The position numbers and the translations under genes are program-made. Positions 26,144 through 35,286 of a stretch of DNA of 50,362 bases are shown here, in pieces. Position 1 is the stretch's first letter; each line of letters begins with the position of its first letter. The stretch comes from Tepidibacillus decaturensis (GTDB lineage: Bacteria > Bacillota > Bacilli > Tepidibacillales > Tepidibacillaceae). Under the pieces are notes generated by a model that saw nothing but the letters and a program-made list of their open reading frames with translations, was not told the DNA's origin and made no database searches. The stretch spans positions 1 through 50,362 of the forward strand of contig NZ_LSKU01000002.1 of assembly GCF_001561915.1 (NCBI RefSeq), read 5' to 3'.

Positions 26144-27598
26144 ATGAACAATCGTTTAGAAGGCCTTCAACCAGAATCCGTATTTAAACATTTTGAAGCG
26201 ATTAGTAGAATTCCTAGAGAGTCAGGAAATGAGAAACAAATTAGTGATTATTTGGTCCAATTCGGGAAAAACCTTGGGCTTGAGGTTATTCAAGAGGAAT
26301 CTGGAAATTTAATTATCAAAAAACCGGGAACAAAAGGCTATGAACAGTCTCCTACTGTAATCCTTCAAGGCCACATGGATATGGTCTGTGTTAAAAAAGA
26401 AGATTATCCTTTTGATTTTTCGAAAGATCCGATACCTTTAGTCGTCGAGGGTGACTTGGTCAAAACAGAGGGAACGACACTGGGGGCAGATAACGGAATT
26501 GCAGTAGCTATGATGATGGCCATTTTAGAATCAAAGGAATTAGAACACCCGCCAATTGAATGTTTGTTTACTGTAGCAGAAGAAACCGGGATGGATGGAG
26601 TACTCAATCTTCAACCTGAACACTTGACCGGAAAGATTCTGATCAATATTGATTCTGAAGAAGAGGGTATTATGCTTGCTTCTTGCGCTGGTGGGGTGAG
26701 AAATGTTGTTTCGATTCCAATTGAGTGGACAGAGGTCGATTTAGAGAAACAAGCTTATACTCTAACGATTAAGGGACTACGTGGTGGACATTCAGGCATT
26801 GAAATTGATAAAAATCGAGCTAGTGCGATTAAGTTATTAGGTAGAGTATTGAGGGGTATCGAAAAATCTATAGAGCTTGATATTGCAGCAGTAAGTGGTG
26901 GAGAAAAAATGAACGCCATCCCTAAAATGGCTTCTGCCACAATTTTGCTTGATGAAGCGTATATTAAAGAATTAGAAAAAATCGTTGATCAATATCAAAA
27001 CTTTTTCCAAAAGGAATTTGAGGCATCAGATCCTAATATTCAGGTTCAATTGAATCAAGTAGAACAAGTGAAACAGGTATTCCAAGATAAAACTAAAAAG
27101 CACCTCATTCATGCTCTCCGTTTAATTCCTGCAGGAGTACAAACGATGAGTGCAAATATTAAAGGTTTAGTGGAAAGTTCCAATAATATAGGAACACTGG
27201 AAACAAAAGAAGAAGAAATCATTTTAAGTAGTGCAGTAAGAAGTTCGGTGAAATCCTTAAAAGATGAGATCAATGACCGAATTGCAAGTATTTGCGATTT
27301 GATTGGTGCGAAGATGGAGTTATTCTCTGATTATCCTGCATGGGAATATGAACCGAATTCAAGGATTAGAGATATCATGAATGAGGTATATAAAGAATTG
27401 AATCATACTGAAATGAAAGTGGATGCGATTCATGCAGGACTAGAGTGTGGATTCTTACAGGAAAAGCTTGGTAAAATCGATATGGTATCGATTGGACCAA
27501 ATATCTATCATGCTCATACCCCTGAAGAATCTTTAAGCATTTCTTCTACCCAAAGGGTTTATGAGTTCTTAACTGAGGTATTAAAGAACATAAAATAA
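26144..27598 (+). CDS. pepD: Aminoacyl-histidine dipeptidase PepD (M20C)
   Basis: 484 residues. Zinc-site motifs of M20 peptidases: 'LQGHMDMV', 'TLGADNG', 'EETGMDG', and a C-terminal '[13 protein letters not shown]'. It cleaves Xaa-His and other dipeptides in the cytoplasm. 'AGLECGFL' near residue 435 is also typical. Part of the OPT-PqqD-pepD-pepT cluster; AAAGGGG lies ahead of the ATG. Confidence 0.93.
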   Translation: MNNRLEGLQPESVFKHFEAISRIPRESGNEKQISDYLVQFGKNLGLEVIQEESGNLIIKKPGTKGYEQSPTVILQGHMDMVCVKKEDYPFDFSKDPIPLVVEGDLVKTEGTTLGADNGIAVAMMMAILESKELEHPPIECLFTVAEETGMDGVLNLQPEHLTGKILINIDSEEEGIMLASCAGGVRNVVSIPIEWTEVDLEKQAYTLTIKGLRGGHSGIEIDKNRASAIKLLGRVLRGIEKSIELDIAAVSGGEKMNAIPKMASATILLDEAYIKELEKIVDQYQNFFQKEFEASDPNIQVQLNQVEQVKQVFQDKTKKHLIHALRLIPAGVQTMSANIKGLVESSNNIGTLETKEEEIILSSAVRSSVKSLKDEINDRIASICDLIGAKMELFSDYPAWEYEPNSRIRDIMNEVYKELNHTEMKVDAIHAGLECGFLQEKLGKIDMVSIGPNIYHAHTPEESLSISSTQRVYEFLTEVLKNIK

Positions 27599-27626
27599 AC
27601 AATATCCAAAAAATGGGGGATCTTTT

Positions 27627-28853
27627 ATGTCAAATGTGGTTGAACGCTTTTTAAAGTATGTGAAGTATGATACTCGTTCAGATGATGAATCTAATACTGT
27701 CCCAACTACACCAGGGCAAATGGTATTAGCTAAAGCGATTGCAGAAGAACTAAAAGAGATTGGTTTAGAAGAGGTCACCCTCAATGAAAAAGGCTATATT
27801 TATGCAACTTTACCTGCAAATATAGATAGAGAGGTGCCAACGATCGGTTTTATTGCCCACATGGATACAAGCCCAGATATGACAGGTACCAATGTCAATC
27901 CAAAGATTGTGGAAAATTATGATGGGGAAGACATTGTTTTAAATGAAGAAAAAAATATTATTTTATCAGTAAAACAATTTCCTGAACTGAAAAATTACAT
28001 AGGAAAAACATTGATCACAACAGATGGGACAACGCTTTTAGGAGCAGACGATAAGGCAGGTGTGGCCGAAATTATCACTGCTGTAGAATATCTCAAGAAT
28101 CATCCGGAAATTCCCCATGGCAAAATCCGAATTGGTTTTACCCCTGATGAAGAAGTAGGAAGAGGGGCAGATCATTTTGATGTCAAATTTTTTGGTGCAG
28201 ATTTTGCCTATACGATGGATGGTGGTCCTATAGGTGAACTAGAATATGAAAACTTTAATGCTGCAGGGGCCAAGATTATCATAAAAGGACGAAATGTCCA
28301 TCCAGGGACAGCAAAAGATAAAATGATCAACTCGATTTTAATTGCAAATGAATATATCGCTTTATTACCTAAAGAAGAAACCCCTGCCCATACAGAAGGA
28401 TATGAAGGATTTTATCATCTAAACAATATAAAAGGTGACGTAGAGACAACGATCCTTTCTTACATTATCCGTGACTTTGATAAAGCAACTTTTGAAAAAA
28501 GAAAAGAAACCATGCAAGAATTTGCCCAACAGCTTAACCAAAAATATGGAGAAGGCACAGTAACGGCTGAAATCAAAGATCAATACTATAACATGAAAGA
28601 AAAGGTTGAACCTGTAAAACATATTGTTGACACAGCGTTTAAGGCAATGGAAGAAGTAGGTGTCACACCGATCGTCAAGCCGATTCGTGGTGGAACAGAT
28701 GGAGCAAGACTCTCTTACATGGGCTTGCCGACCCCAAATATTTTTGGAGGTGGTCATAACTTCCATGGAAGATATGAATTCATCCCTACTTATGCAATGG
28801 AGAAAGCAGTGGATGTGATTTTAAAAATTGTAGAGCTTTACACAAAAAGATAA
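27627..28853 (+). CDS. pepT: Tripeptide aminopeptidase PepT (M20B)
   Basis: 408 residues, full length. Metal and catalytic motifs '[10 protein letters not shown]', '[10 protein letters not shown]', '[10 protein letters not shown]', 'YTMDGG' and '[11 protein letters not shown]' are intact. It removes the N-terminal residue from tripeptides. It starts 28 bp after pepD and completes the peptide-breakdown set. ATG follows GGGG with suitable spacing. Confidence 0.96.
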   Translation: MSNVVERFLKYVKYDTRSDDESNTVPTTPGQMVLAKAIAEELKEIGLEEVTLNEKGYIYATLPANIDREVPTIGFIAHMDTSPDMTGTNVNPKIVENYDGEDIVLNEEKNIILSVKQFPELKNYIGKTLITTDGTTLLGADDKAGVAEIITAVEYLKNHPEIPHGKIRIGFTPDEEVGRGADHFDVKFFGADFAYTMDGGPIGELEYENFNAAGAKIIIKGRNVHPGTAKDKMINSILIANEYIALLPKEETPAHTEGYEGFYHLNNIKGDVETTILSYIIRDFDKATFEKRKETMQEFAQQLNQKYGEGTVTAEIKDQYYNMKEKVEPVKHIVDTAFKAMEEVGVTPIVKPIRGGTDGARLSYMGLPTPNIFGGGHNFHGRYEFIPTYAMEKAVDVILKIVELYTKR

Positions 28854-28939
28854 TATACGCAAAATTTAACTATCCATCTATATGAGGATTTTGTCGAAAG
28901 AAGATGTTTTAAGGAAGAACCTTAATTTCTTTGCCGAAT

Positions 28940-28953
28940 CAAAACTAGTTTTG
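28940..28953. promoter_or_regulatory. 14-bp perfect palindrome
   Basis: CAAAACTAGTTTTG, about 70 bp before the coiled-coil gene. Possible operator; no binding protein can be assigned. Confidence 0.4.
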
Positions 28954-29021
28954 TCAACCGTGCAGGTGCTTAAAGAGAAATGAAGAATAGTAATAGCAAA
29001 GGAAGGAATGGAGGAATTAAG

Positions 29022-29324
29022 GTGGAGCATTTAATAAAAGAAGATCATGCAAATTTAAATCATCTCTTTCGCAAGATGGATGAGCTAGAACGGAAATTAG
29101 AACAAAAGGCAGACCGAGTAGTTTCAGTTCAAGTATTACATCATCGAAATGAAATTGATGAATTGATAGAAAAAATCAATACATTAGAACAAAAGCTTGA
29201 ATCCTTAAAAGGATTGATGACAACGATTGAAAAGAGTGAAACAGAAGCGGAAATAAAGGAGATAGACAAATCTAGAGTAAAGAAGAGCTGGCTTGTAAGC
29301 ATGCTTAGTATGTTTGGCATGTAA
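29022..29324 (+). CDS. Small coiled-coil protein, function unknown
   Basis: 100 residues starting at GTG 29022, seven bases after GGAGG. An in-frame ATG at 28980 has a poorer site. The sequence is rich in Glu, Lys and Leu heptads (ELERKLEQK, EIDELIEKINTLEQKLESL) and ends in a hydrophobic patch 'WLVSMLSMFGM', perhaps a membrane anchor. I do not recognise a family. It lies 53 bp before the exporter gene on the same strand, so co-transcription is likely. Confidence 0.65.
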   Translation: MEHLIKEDHANLNHLFRKMDELERKLEQKADRVVSVQVLHHRNEIDELIEKINTLEQKLESLKGLMTTIEKSETEAEIKEIDKSRVKKSWLVSMLSMFGM

Positions 29325-29377
29325 AAGAAATGTGGAAAACGCCCCCGAACCGGAGTCAAGATGAAGGGATGAAAGAT

Positions 29378-30805
29378 ATGACAAACACTCAATCTCTTAC
29401 AAAAAGTAGGCGATTTCAGATTCTTAGCGCCGTTGCGATTGGTACCTTTATGGGACCACTAGATTCAAGCGTGGTCAATATAGCCTTACCTAACATTCGA
29501 GAATATTTTCAGACGTCTCTTGGTACGGTCGAATGGGTGGTCATGTCTTATTTGTTGGTGATTAGTAGCCTCTTACTGACTTATGGCCGGTTAGGGGATA
29601 TGTTTGGGCATAAGAAAATCTATATGATTGGCTTCATTTTATTTACGATTGGTTCACTCCTTAGTGCAATCTCTCCATCGATTTTGGCCTTGATCCTTTT
29701 TCGAGCTTTTCAAGCGATTGGAGCAGGGATGATGATGGCGATGGGGCCTGCGATCGTAACAGATATTGCACCTCCAAAAGAACGGGGGAAATTTATGGGA
29801 ATCATTGCGATCTCTGTTTCCATTGCATTAACGACAGGACCTGTTTTAGGGGGCTTTTTAACTACTCATTTTGGCTGGCAAAGTATCTTTTATATCAATT
29901 TACCGATCGGAATCATTGGCTATTGGTGGGCAAAAAAAGTGATACCAGAATCAAATCACTCTGGTGAACAGCATTTTGATATTAAAGGAGCAGTCGTACT
30001 CTTCTTATCTTTAACCAGTCTCTTATTCTCTTTAAGTTATACGGAGAAGGTCGGATGGAGTAATCCATACATTATAGGTTTATTGGTTGCTGGGCTATTC
30101 CTTTTAGTACTTTTTATCTACATAGAAAAAAGAGTAGATCATCCTATGGTCGATCTTTCGATTTTTAATAATCGGTTATTTTCCATGGGGAACTTATCTT
30201 CATTATTAAGCTTTGTTGCCCAGTTTTCTGTCATTCTTCTCATGCCTTTTTACTTGCAGCAATTATTAAAGCTACAACCTTCTGAAGCAGGCTTGTTGTT
30301 TATTCCCATGCCATTAACCATGTTGTTGGTTGCACCGATTAGTGGTGTCATTTCTGATCGAATCGATTCTCGTTATATTAGCTCATTTGGAATGGTGATT
30401 ACAGCATTGGGGATGTGGCAATTAAGTTTGTTACATATAGAGTCAACACGTTTGTCCATGATCTTAGGAATGATTACAGTTGGTTTAGGCATAGGAATGT
30501 TCCAGACGCCAAATAATAGTGCTGTAATGGGAAGTGTTCCCAAAAATAGATTGGGTATTGCTTCAAGTATGTTGGCTACGATGCGTAATATGGGGATGGT
30601 GTTAGGAGTAGCTATTTCTGGAGCCATTTTTACTAGTCAGCAAAATCATCTTACAAACGTATTATCTGCAAAAGGTCTAACAGGAGCTGAATTAAAAATA
30701 GAGGCCTTTACAGGAGCCTTTCACCTTACTTTTCTTGTAGCAGCTCTATTAGCAGTCATTGCGGTATTCACTTCTTTGGTACGTGGACCATTACACAAAA
30801 AATAG
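29378..30805 (+). CDS. DHA2-type multidrug exporter (major facilitator superfamily)
   Basis: 475 residues from ATG 29378, nine bases after AAGGG. About 14 membrane helices. Motif A reads 'GRLGDMFGHKK'; motif C-like 'GPVLGGFL', and the early 'DSSVVNIALPNI' is typical of the EmrB/QacA/LmrB group. It exports drugs or toxic lipophilic compounds with protons. The substrate cannot be read from the sequence. Confidence 0.9.
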   Translation: MTNTQSLTKSRRFQILSAVAIGTFMGPLDSSVVNIALPNIREYFQTSLGTVEWVVMSYLLVISSLLLTYGRLGDMFGHKKIYMIGFILFTIGSLLSAISPSILALILFRAFQAIGAGMMMAMGPAIVTDIAPPKERGKFMGIIAISVSIALTTGPVLGGFLTTHFGWQSIFYINLPIGIIGYWWAKKVIPESNHSGEQHFDIKGAVVLFLSLTSLLFSLSYTEKVGWSNPYIIGLLVAGLFLLVLFIYIEKRVDHPMVDLSIFNNRLFSMGNLSSLLSFVAQFSVILLMPFYLQQLLKLQPSEAGLLFIPMPLTMLLVAPISGVISDRIDSRYISSFGMVITALGMWQLSLLHIESTRLSMILGMITVGLGIGMFQTPNNSAVMGSVPKNRLGIASSMLATMRNMGMVLGVAISGAIFTSQQNHLTNVLSAKGLTGAELKIEAFTGAFHLTFLVAALLAVIAVFTSLVRGPLHKK

Positions 30806-30828
30806 GTTGGCCTAAAACCAACCTTTAT
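30797..30828. terminator. Shared bidirectional terminator between the exporter and corA
   Basis: AGGTTGG (30804-30810)/CCAACCT (30818-30824). The minus strand has a good T run after the stem. The hairpin includes the stop codons of both convergent genes, which are only 6 bp apart. Confidence 0.85.
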
Positions 30829-31753
30829 GTTTAAACCAGAAATACATGCTTAACGCAATGATGCCCATGAATCCTAAGGTAATAAAATAACCATAATGCC
30901 AGTTTAATTCAGGCATATATTTAAAATTCATTCCATAGACTCCTGCAATAAATGTAAGAGGCATAAAGATCGTTGTGATGACGGTAAGAGTCATCATGAT
31001 CGTATTCATTCGGTTTGAACTTAAGGAAAGATAACTATCGCGAATATCTGAGGTAACCTCTCGATTTGATTCAATCATCTCGGTCAATTTTAGAAGATGA
31101 TCATAGATGTCGGTAAAATAAATATGTTGTTCTTTTACGATTTCAAGGCGTTCAGAGTTGATGATTCGATAAAGGAGATCTCGCATCGGGAAAATCGTAT
31201 GACGAATGGTTAGTAATTGGCTTCTTAAATCGAAAACTTCATCCATTAACATATGAATCGGTCTTATGCTATTATCGATTTCATTGATTCGATCTTCAAT
31301 TTTATAGATGGTTGGAAAATAATAATCTACAATTTTATCAATAATTCGGTACATGATATGAAAAGGACCTTTTTCTAAAGAAAGTGGATCAGAAATCAAT
31401 TCTTGACGAACCAGTTCAATTTCACTGGATTGGAACAACTGAAAAGAGACAATAAATTGACTACTTACAAATAGGTCTACTTCTTCAGCTAGTAAAGTAT
31501 CTTGATTAAGAGAATGAAGCACAAAAAAGTTATAACCATCGTAATAATCAAGTTTGGGCCTTTGTAAGAATTGCAAACAATCCTCAATCGCTAAGGGATG
31601 AAAATGAAAATAGCTTTCCAGTAACTTTTTTTCCTCTTCTGTGGGGGATTCAAAGTCTACCCAGTACCAGTCAATTTGGGAGGTTTTTAACTCCTCAAGT
31701 GGCAATCCTTCGATTAGTTGACGATTTTTTGTCACAGCAATGGTTCGAATCAT
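30812..31753 (-). CDS. corA: CorA-family magnesium/cobalt transporter
   Basis: 313 residues. A large N-terminal cytoplasmic domain is followed by two C-terminal helices with the selectivity motif 'YGMN' in 'IAGVYGMNFKYMPEL'. It imports Mg2+ along the membrane potential as a pentamer. The last residues (GWF) are encoded inside the terminator stem. Monocistronic, divergent from the ECF sigma gene. Confidence 0.93.
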   Translation of the reverse strand: MIRTIAVTKNRQLIEGLPLEELKTSQIDWYWVDFESPTEEEKKLLESYFHFHPLAIEDCLQFLQRPKLDYYDGYNFFVLHSLNQDTLLAEEVDLFVSSQFIVSFQLFQSSEIELVRQELISDPLSLEKGPFHIMYRIIDKIVDYYFPTIYKIEDRINEIDNSIRPIHMLMDEVFDLRSQLLTIRHTIFPMRDLLYRIINSERLEIVKEQHIYFTDIYDHLLKLTEMIESNREVTSDIRDSYLSLSSNRMNTIMMTLTVITTIFMPLTFIAGVYGMNFKYMPELNWHYGYFITLGFMGIIALSMYFWFKHKGWF

Positions 31754-31825
31754 GATTGGGCTGCTCCTTTTAGTTTTTACTTTTATTTTTGAATTTAATA
31801 TACCATTTTTTCCAGCTTACACAAA

Positions 31826-31850
31826 ATGCTCGGTTTAATCCGGGCATATT
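31826..31850. terminator. Hairpin between corA and the ECF sigma gene
   Basis: ATGCTCGG-TTTAAT-CCGGGCAT with one G-U pair, followed on the plus strand by ATTTTAATT. It could terminate or attenuate either divergent transcript. Confidence 0.45.
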
Positions 31851-31886
31851 TTAATTAGAAAGTTTAATTTTCTTTTCTTAAAAAGA

Positions 31887-31913
31887 TGAACTTTTTTAAT
31901 TGAATAAAAGTCT
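31887..31913 (+). promoter_or_regulatory. Candidate ECF-type autoregulatory promoter
   Basis: TGAACT (31887-31892), 16-bp spacer, AGTCT (31909-31913). It resembles the TGAAC/GTC pattern of ECF promoters and precedes the ECF gene. Confidence 0.5.
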
Positions 31914-31991
31914 TTTTTAATAAAACGATAAAAGAGAGATATATATTCTTTTCTTCTAGGGTACCAGGTAATGAATTGGGGTTGATATCGT

Positions 31992-32543
31992 TTGGAGCAA
32001 GATCTTTATCAAATCATACGGGATGCAAAGCGAGGGAAAAAAGAAGCATTTGAACAACTTGTTTCGAGATTTAAGGGCCAAGTCATAAGACAAGCCTATG
32101 CAATGCTAGGTGACCAGATGGAAGCAGAAGACGTTGCACAGGAAGCCTTCCTTAAAGCTTATTATGCATTTAATCAATTAGAGAGTGAATATGCTTTTTC
32201 TTCTTGGCTTGCACGAATTGTCGCGAATTTATGTTATGACCGGATGCAGAAGAAAAAGAGGGAAAAAGAGCTCTTTCAAGAGGGAATGGAGAATCGAGCA
32301 AATCAACAAATAAACAGAAATAACAATATTGAAGGAATCGATCTGAAAATGACAATTCAAGATGCGATGCAGCAACTTTCATTAGAGCATCGGGCAGTCT
32401 TAATTTATAGAGATATTCAAGGTTTTTCCTATGATGAAATTGCAGAGATCATGAAGATTCCTGAGGGAACAGTTAAATCTCGTATTCATATTGCACGGAA
32501 CGCCTTGAAAAAGGCACTAACGAGTCAAGAGGAAGGGGTGTAA
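31992..32543 (+). CDS. ECF RNA polymerase sigma factor, second of the window
   Basis: 183 residues. Region 2 'RQAYAMLGDQMEAEDVAQEAF' and region 4 'YDEIAEIMKIPEGTVKSRIHIAR' are complete. Starts at TTG 31992 after a weak GGGGTTG site. It ends two bases before its anti-sigma gene, which carries frameshifts. It is distinct from SigW in this window. Downstream genes make envelope or glycolipid proteins, so an envelope stress role is likely. Confidence 0.9.
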   Translation: MEQDLYQIIRDAKRGKKEAFEQLVSRFKGQVIRQAYAMLGDQMEAEDVAQEAFLKAYYAFNQLESEYAFSSWLARIVANLCYDRMQKKKREKELFQEGMENRANQQINRNNNIEGIDLKMTIQDAMQQLSLEHRAVLIYRDIQGFSYDEIAEIMKIPEGTVKSRIHIARNALKKALTSQEEGV

Positions 32544-32545
32544 AA

Positions 32546-33041
32546 ATGGAAAAACATCCAGATGAATTGCTTTCCGCTTATCTAGATCACGAGTTAACTT
32601 ATGATGAACAGTTAGCTGTAGAGGATCATTTATCTACTTGTATTCATTGTCAAACATTATTAGAAGAATTGTCTTCGATAAAAAACAATTATTTAGCGCG
32701 TATCAGACATTGGAGATCCCAAATGATTTCGAGGAAAAGCTCATGTTAACGATTGAGAAAAGGGAAGTTGCAAAAATAGTGTCTGAGAAAAAATCTGGAT
32801 AGGCATTGTTATTGGAATATTATTAGGATCAATGTTACTCATCCTATTGCCTTATACTTCATTTAGCTTTAATTTACTAACTTCGATTATTAAAGTACTA
32901 TTTAGCGTGATTCAAACACTACCAACGATCTTTAGTTTCATTCCGTTCTTAGTTGAAGGATTCTTAGTATTTGCCACAATATTAGTAGCAATCTCTATAT
33001 GGTCATTAAGAAAACTTTTACAAACAAAAGCGTTAGGATAA
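32546..33041 (+). pseudogene. Anti-sigma factor gene with two frameshifts
   Basis: The first frame encodes a zinc-finger anti-sigma domain (HLSTCIHCQTLLEEL, HxxxCxxC). A one-base loss near 32700 shifts reading to 'YQTLEIPNDFEEKLMLTIEK', and a second at an A6 run (32788-32793) shifts it to a membrane segment 'WIGIVIGILLGSMLLILLPY' and a further helix ending at 33041. Together they give a normal membrane anti-sigma of about 165 residues. As read, only a 67-residue soluble zinc-finger piece is made. Confidence 0.82.
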
Positions 33042-33055
33042 AGAAGGTGAACCAG

Positions 33056-33889
33056 ATGAAAAATCAATGGAAAAGAAGATTCATCCTTTTTAGTTTAATT
33101 TTTATTTTTATTCTCAATATAAGCACACCTGTTTCTGCAGAGAATTTGTATTCGCAAAAGGATACGGTTATTCCAAAAGGACAAACCGTGGAAAATGTTT
33201 TCGTTTTAGGCGGGGATGCTACGATTTCGGGTACAGTTAAGGACGCGGTCGTGATCGTTAATGGTGATCTTAATATTAAGGGATCTGCTCGAATAGAGGG
33301 ATTAGTCCTTGTCATTGGTGGGGAGATCAATCAAGAACAAGGGGCTCACATTTCAGAGCATGTACTTAATCTCTCGTTTAATTCAATGACAGCAAATAGT
33401 TTTCTACTTGGAGGAGCACTATTACTTGGAATTTGGTTCCTTCGCCTAATAACTAGTCTGTTACTTATTATCCTCTCTACCGCTACTGTCGCAATAGCCA
33501 AAGAACGATTACAGCCCTTTAAAGAGATGATAATAGAAAACCCATTACGACTCGTGACAGTAGGGATTGTTACAAGCTTATTGTTTTTAGCCTTAAGTGG
33601 TCTATTATCCATTACGATCGTCGGAATTCCAATTGTCCTTGTCTTATTAGTTGTTTTGTTTATTTTCTTATTGATTACTTTTTCATCTATTAGCTTGATC
33701 ATTGGTGAGTGGTTACCTGGAAGTATCAACAGAGCACGATGGATGATAGCACTTGGTGGGGCCATCCTCGTTACAGCTGGAATCAATCTTCCGCTATTAG
33801 GATGGCTTTTATTTTTAGGCGTAATATGGATGACTTTTGGATTAATGACAATGTGGCTATGGCAGAAAAGAATGCAAAGAAAAGTGTGA
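33056..33889 (+). CDS. Membrane protein with bactofilin-like outer repeats
   Basis: 277 residues from ATG 33056 after AGAAGGTGA. A signal peptide ends about 'TPVSAEN'. Residues 30-95 repeat a beta-helix pattern ('GGDATISGTVKDAVVIVNGD', 'LNIKGSARIEGLVLVIGGE') as in bactofilins (polymer-forming cytoskeletal domain). About five membrane helices follow. RsiW in this window has the same kind of outer repeat. It sits directly after the anti-sigma gene, so it probably belongs to the sigma regulon or to its sensing. No enzyme motif. Confidence 0.75.
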   Translation: MKNQWKRRFILFSLIFIFILNISTPVSAENLYSQKDTVIPKGQTVENVFVLGGDATISGTVKDAVVIVNGDLNIKGSARIEGLVLVIGGEINQEQGAHISEHVLNLSFNSMTANSFLLGGALLLGIWFLRLITSLLLIILSTATVAIAKERLQPFKEMIIENPLRLVTVGIVTSLLFLALSGLLSITIVGIPIVLVLLVVLFIFLLITFSSISLIIGEWLPGSINRARWMIALGGAILVTAGINLPLLGWLLFLGVIWMTFGLMTMWLWQKRMQRKV

Positions 33890-33943
33890 TTAGAAAATTT
33901 TTGAACACTTTATGAAATTCAATGATTTAAGGAGATATGTAAA

Positions 33944-35047
33944 ATGTCGGGGAAACGCATTTTAATTTTATCTGAATCATTTGGTGCTGGTCATACAAGA
34001 GCTGCTGAGGCCATAAAAGAGGGAATATTATCCTATCATCCTGACTGGCAAATTCATGTTCTTGAACTTGGAACCTGGTTACGCCCTACACTAAGTCATT
34101 GGATAACAGGAATATACCTAAAAACATTACGTTTTTCTCCAAAAATATGGGGGATGATTTATCGAAGGGTACAAAATCGTACAGTGAAGCCCCAATTTGA
34201 ATTCTTCTTACATCGAATGATCTATGCTCATATTTTGCAGTTGTTTCATGAATATAAGCCGGATTTGATCGTGACAACTCATCCTTTTCCTAGTGCTGTC
34301 GTCTCTAGATTAAAACGAATGGGCTTAAATATTCCCTTGCATACGGTGATAACCGATTATCATGTTCATGGATCATGGATCAATACGGGTGTAGATTATT
34401 ACTATTTACCTAATCATGAAGCTAAACTACAAATGCAACAGCTTGGAGTATCAGAGAAGCGCCTTTATATTACAGGAATTCCTACCCACCCGAATTTTTG
34501 GAACAAAACGGATAAAAGAAAGATAAGAAAAAAATTAGGACTTTCTGATCGGCCAACACTATTATATATGGGAGGAGGACTAGGAATCGGTTTGTCTCCA
34601 GATATGCTAAGTACCATTCATCAATATCGGGATGAGATGCAAATATTGATTGTAACAGGAAGGAATCGTACTCTATATCGTTCTTTAAAACTTGATCCTT
34701 CATTTAATCATCCGCATATTCATATCTATCCTTTTGTAAAAAATATTGATGAGTTAATGGATGCAGCAGATTTGCTTCTTACTAAACCAGGGGGTGTGAC
34801 CGTTGCAGAAGCGATGGCGAAGGGAGTACCAATGATTATGTTAAATCCAATACCAGGACAGGAAGAAGAAAACTATGAATACATTCTTCAGAATCAACTT
34901 GGTATTTCTGTAAAAGATATGGAAGAGCTGAATAACCTTCTTGAGCAATTTATTAAAGAGCCATACATGATCTCAAAATATTTTAAAAGTCTTTCAAAAA
35001 CATATAATGGACGAAACGCAGTAGAACAAATCATCAAAAATGCCTAG
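33944..35047 (+). CDS. MGDG-synthase/UgtP-type glycosyltransferase
   Basis: 367 residues, two GT-B domains. N-terminal MGDG-synthase part: 'SFGAGHTRAAEAI', 'TTHPFPS', 'ITDYHVHGSWI'. C-terminal GT28 part: 'MGGGLGIG', 'LLTKPGGVTVAEAMAKGVP'. Relatives add glucose or galactose to diacylglycerol, making glycolipids and the lipoteichoic acid anchor, or process peptidoglycan-type precursors. It follows the bactofilin-like gene by 54 bp. AAGGAG precedes the ATG. Confidence 0.85.
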   Translation: MSGKRILILSESFGAGHTRAAEAIKEGILSYHPDWQIHVLELGTWLRPTLSHWITGIYLKTLRFSPKIWGMIYRRVQNRTVKPQFEFFLHRMIYAHILQLFHEYKPDLIVTTHPFPSAVVSRLKRMGLNIPLHTVITDYHVHGSWINTGVDYYYLPNHEAKLQMQQLGVSEKRLYITGIPTHPNFWNKTDKRKIRKKLGLSDRPTLLYMGGGLGIGLSPDMLSTIHQYRDEMQILIVTGRNRTLYRSLKLDPSFNHPHIHIYPFVKNIDELMDAADLLLTKPGGVTVAEAMAKGVPMIMLNPIPGQEEENYEYILQNQLGISVKDMEELNNLLEQFIKEPYMISKYFKSLSKTYNGRNAVEQIIKNA

Positions 35048-35066
35048 TATTCGCTAGGCATTTTTT
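35041..35066 (+). terminator. Terminator of the glycosyltransferase gene
   Basis: TGCCTAG (35041-35047)/CTAGGCA (35054-35060), then T6. The stop codon is in the stem. Confidence 0.9.
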
Positions 35067-35286
35067 AAATGGTGTGCTCTGAATAAGAGGAAGTGTGACA
35101 TTTACGACGAAAAGGAAGGGTTTCCCGCGAAAATATATGTATAGAACTGGAAATAGCCTTATATCTGAGCCAAAAAGCAAAATTTGTTACTTGAAAACTT
35201 AACTTATTTATTATACTGTTCTATTGTTACAGAAATATTACAATGAGATTACAAAAAGACAAAGGGAGAAACCAGGAGGGTTTTCA

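Noticed and set aside
33346-33786. 146-codon minus-strand frame opposite the bactofilin-like gene
   Set aside because: A shadow of the membrane-protein codons, with no start signal.
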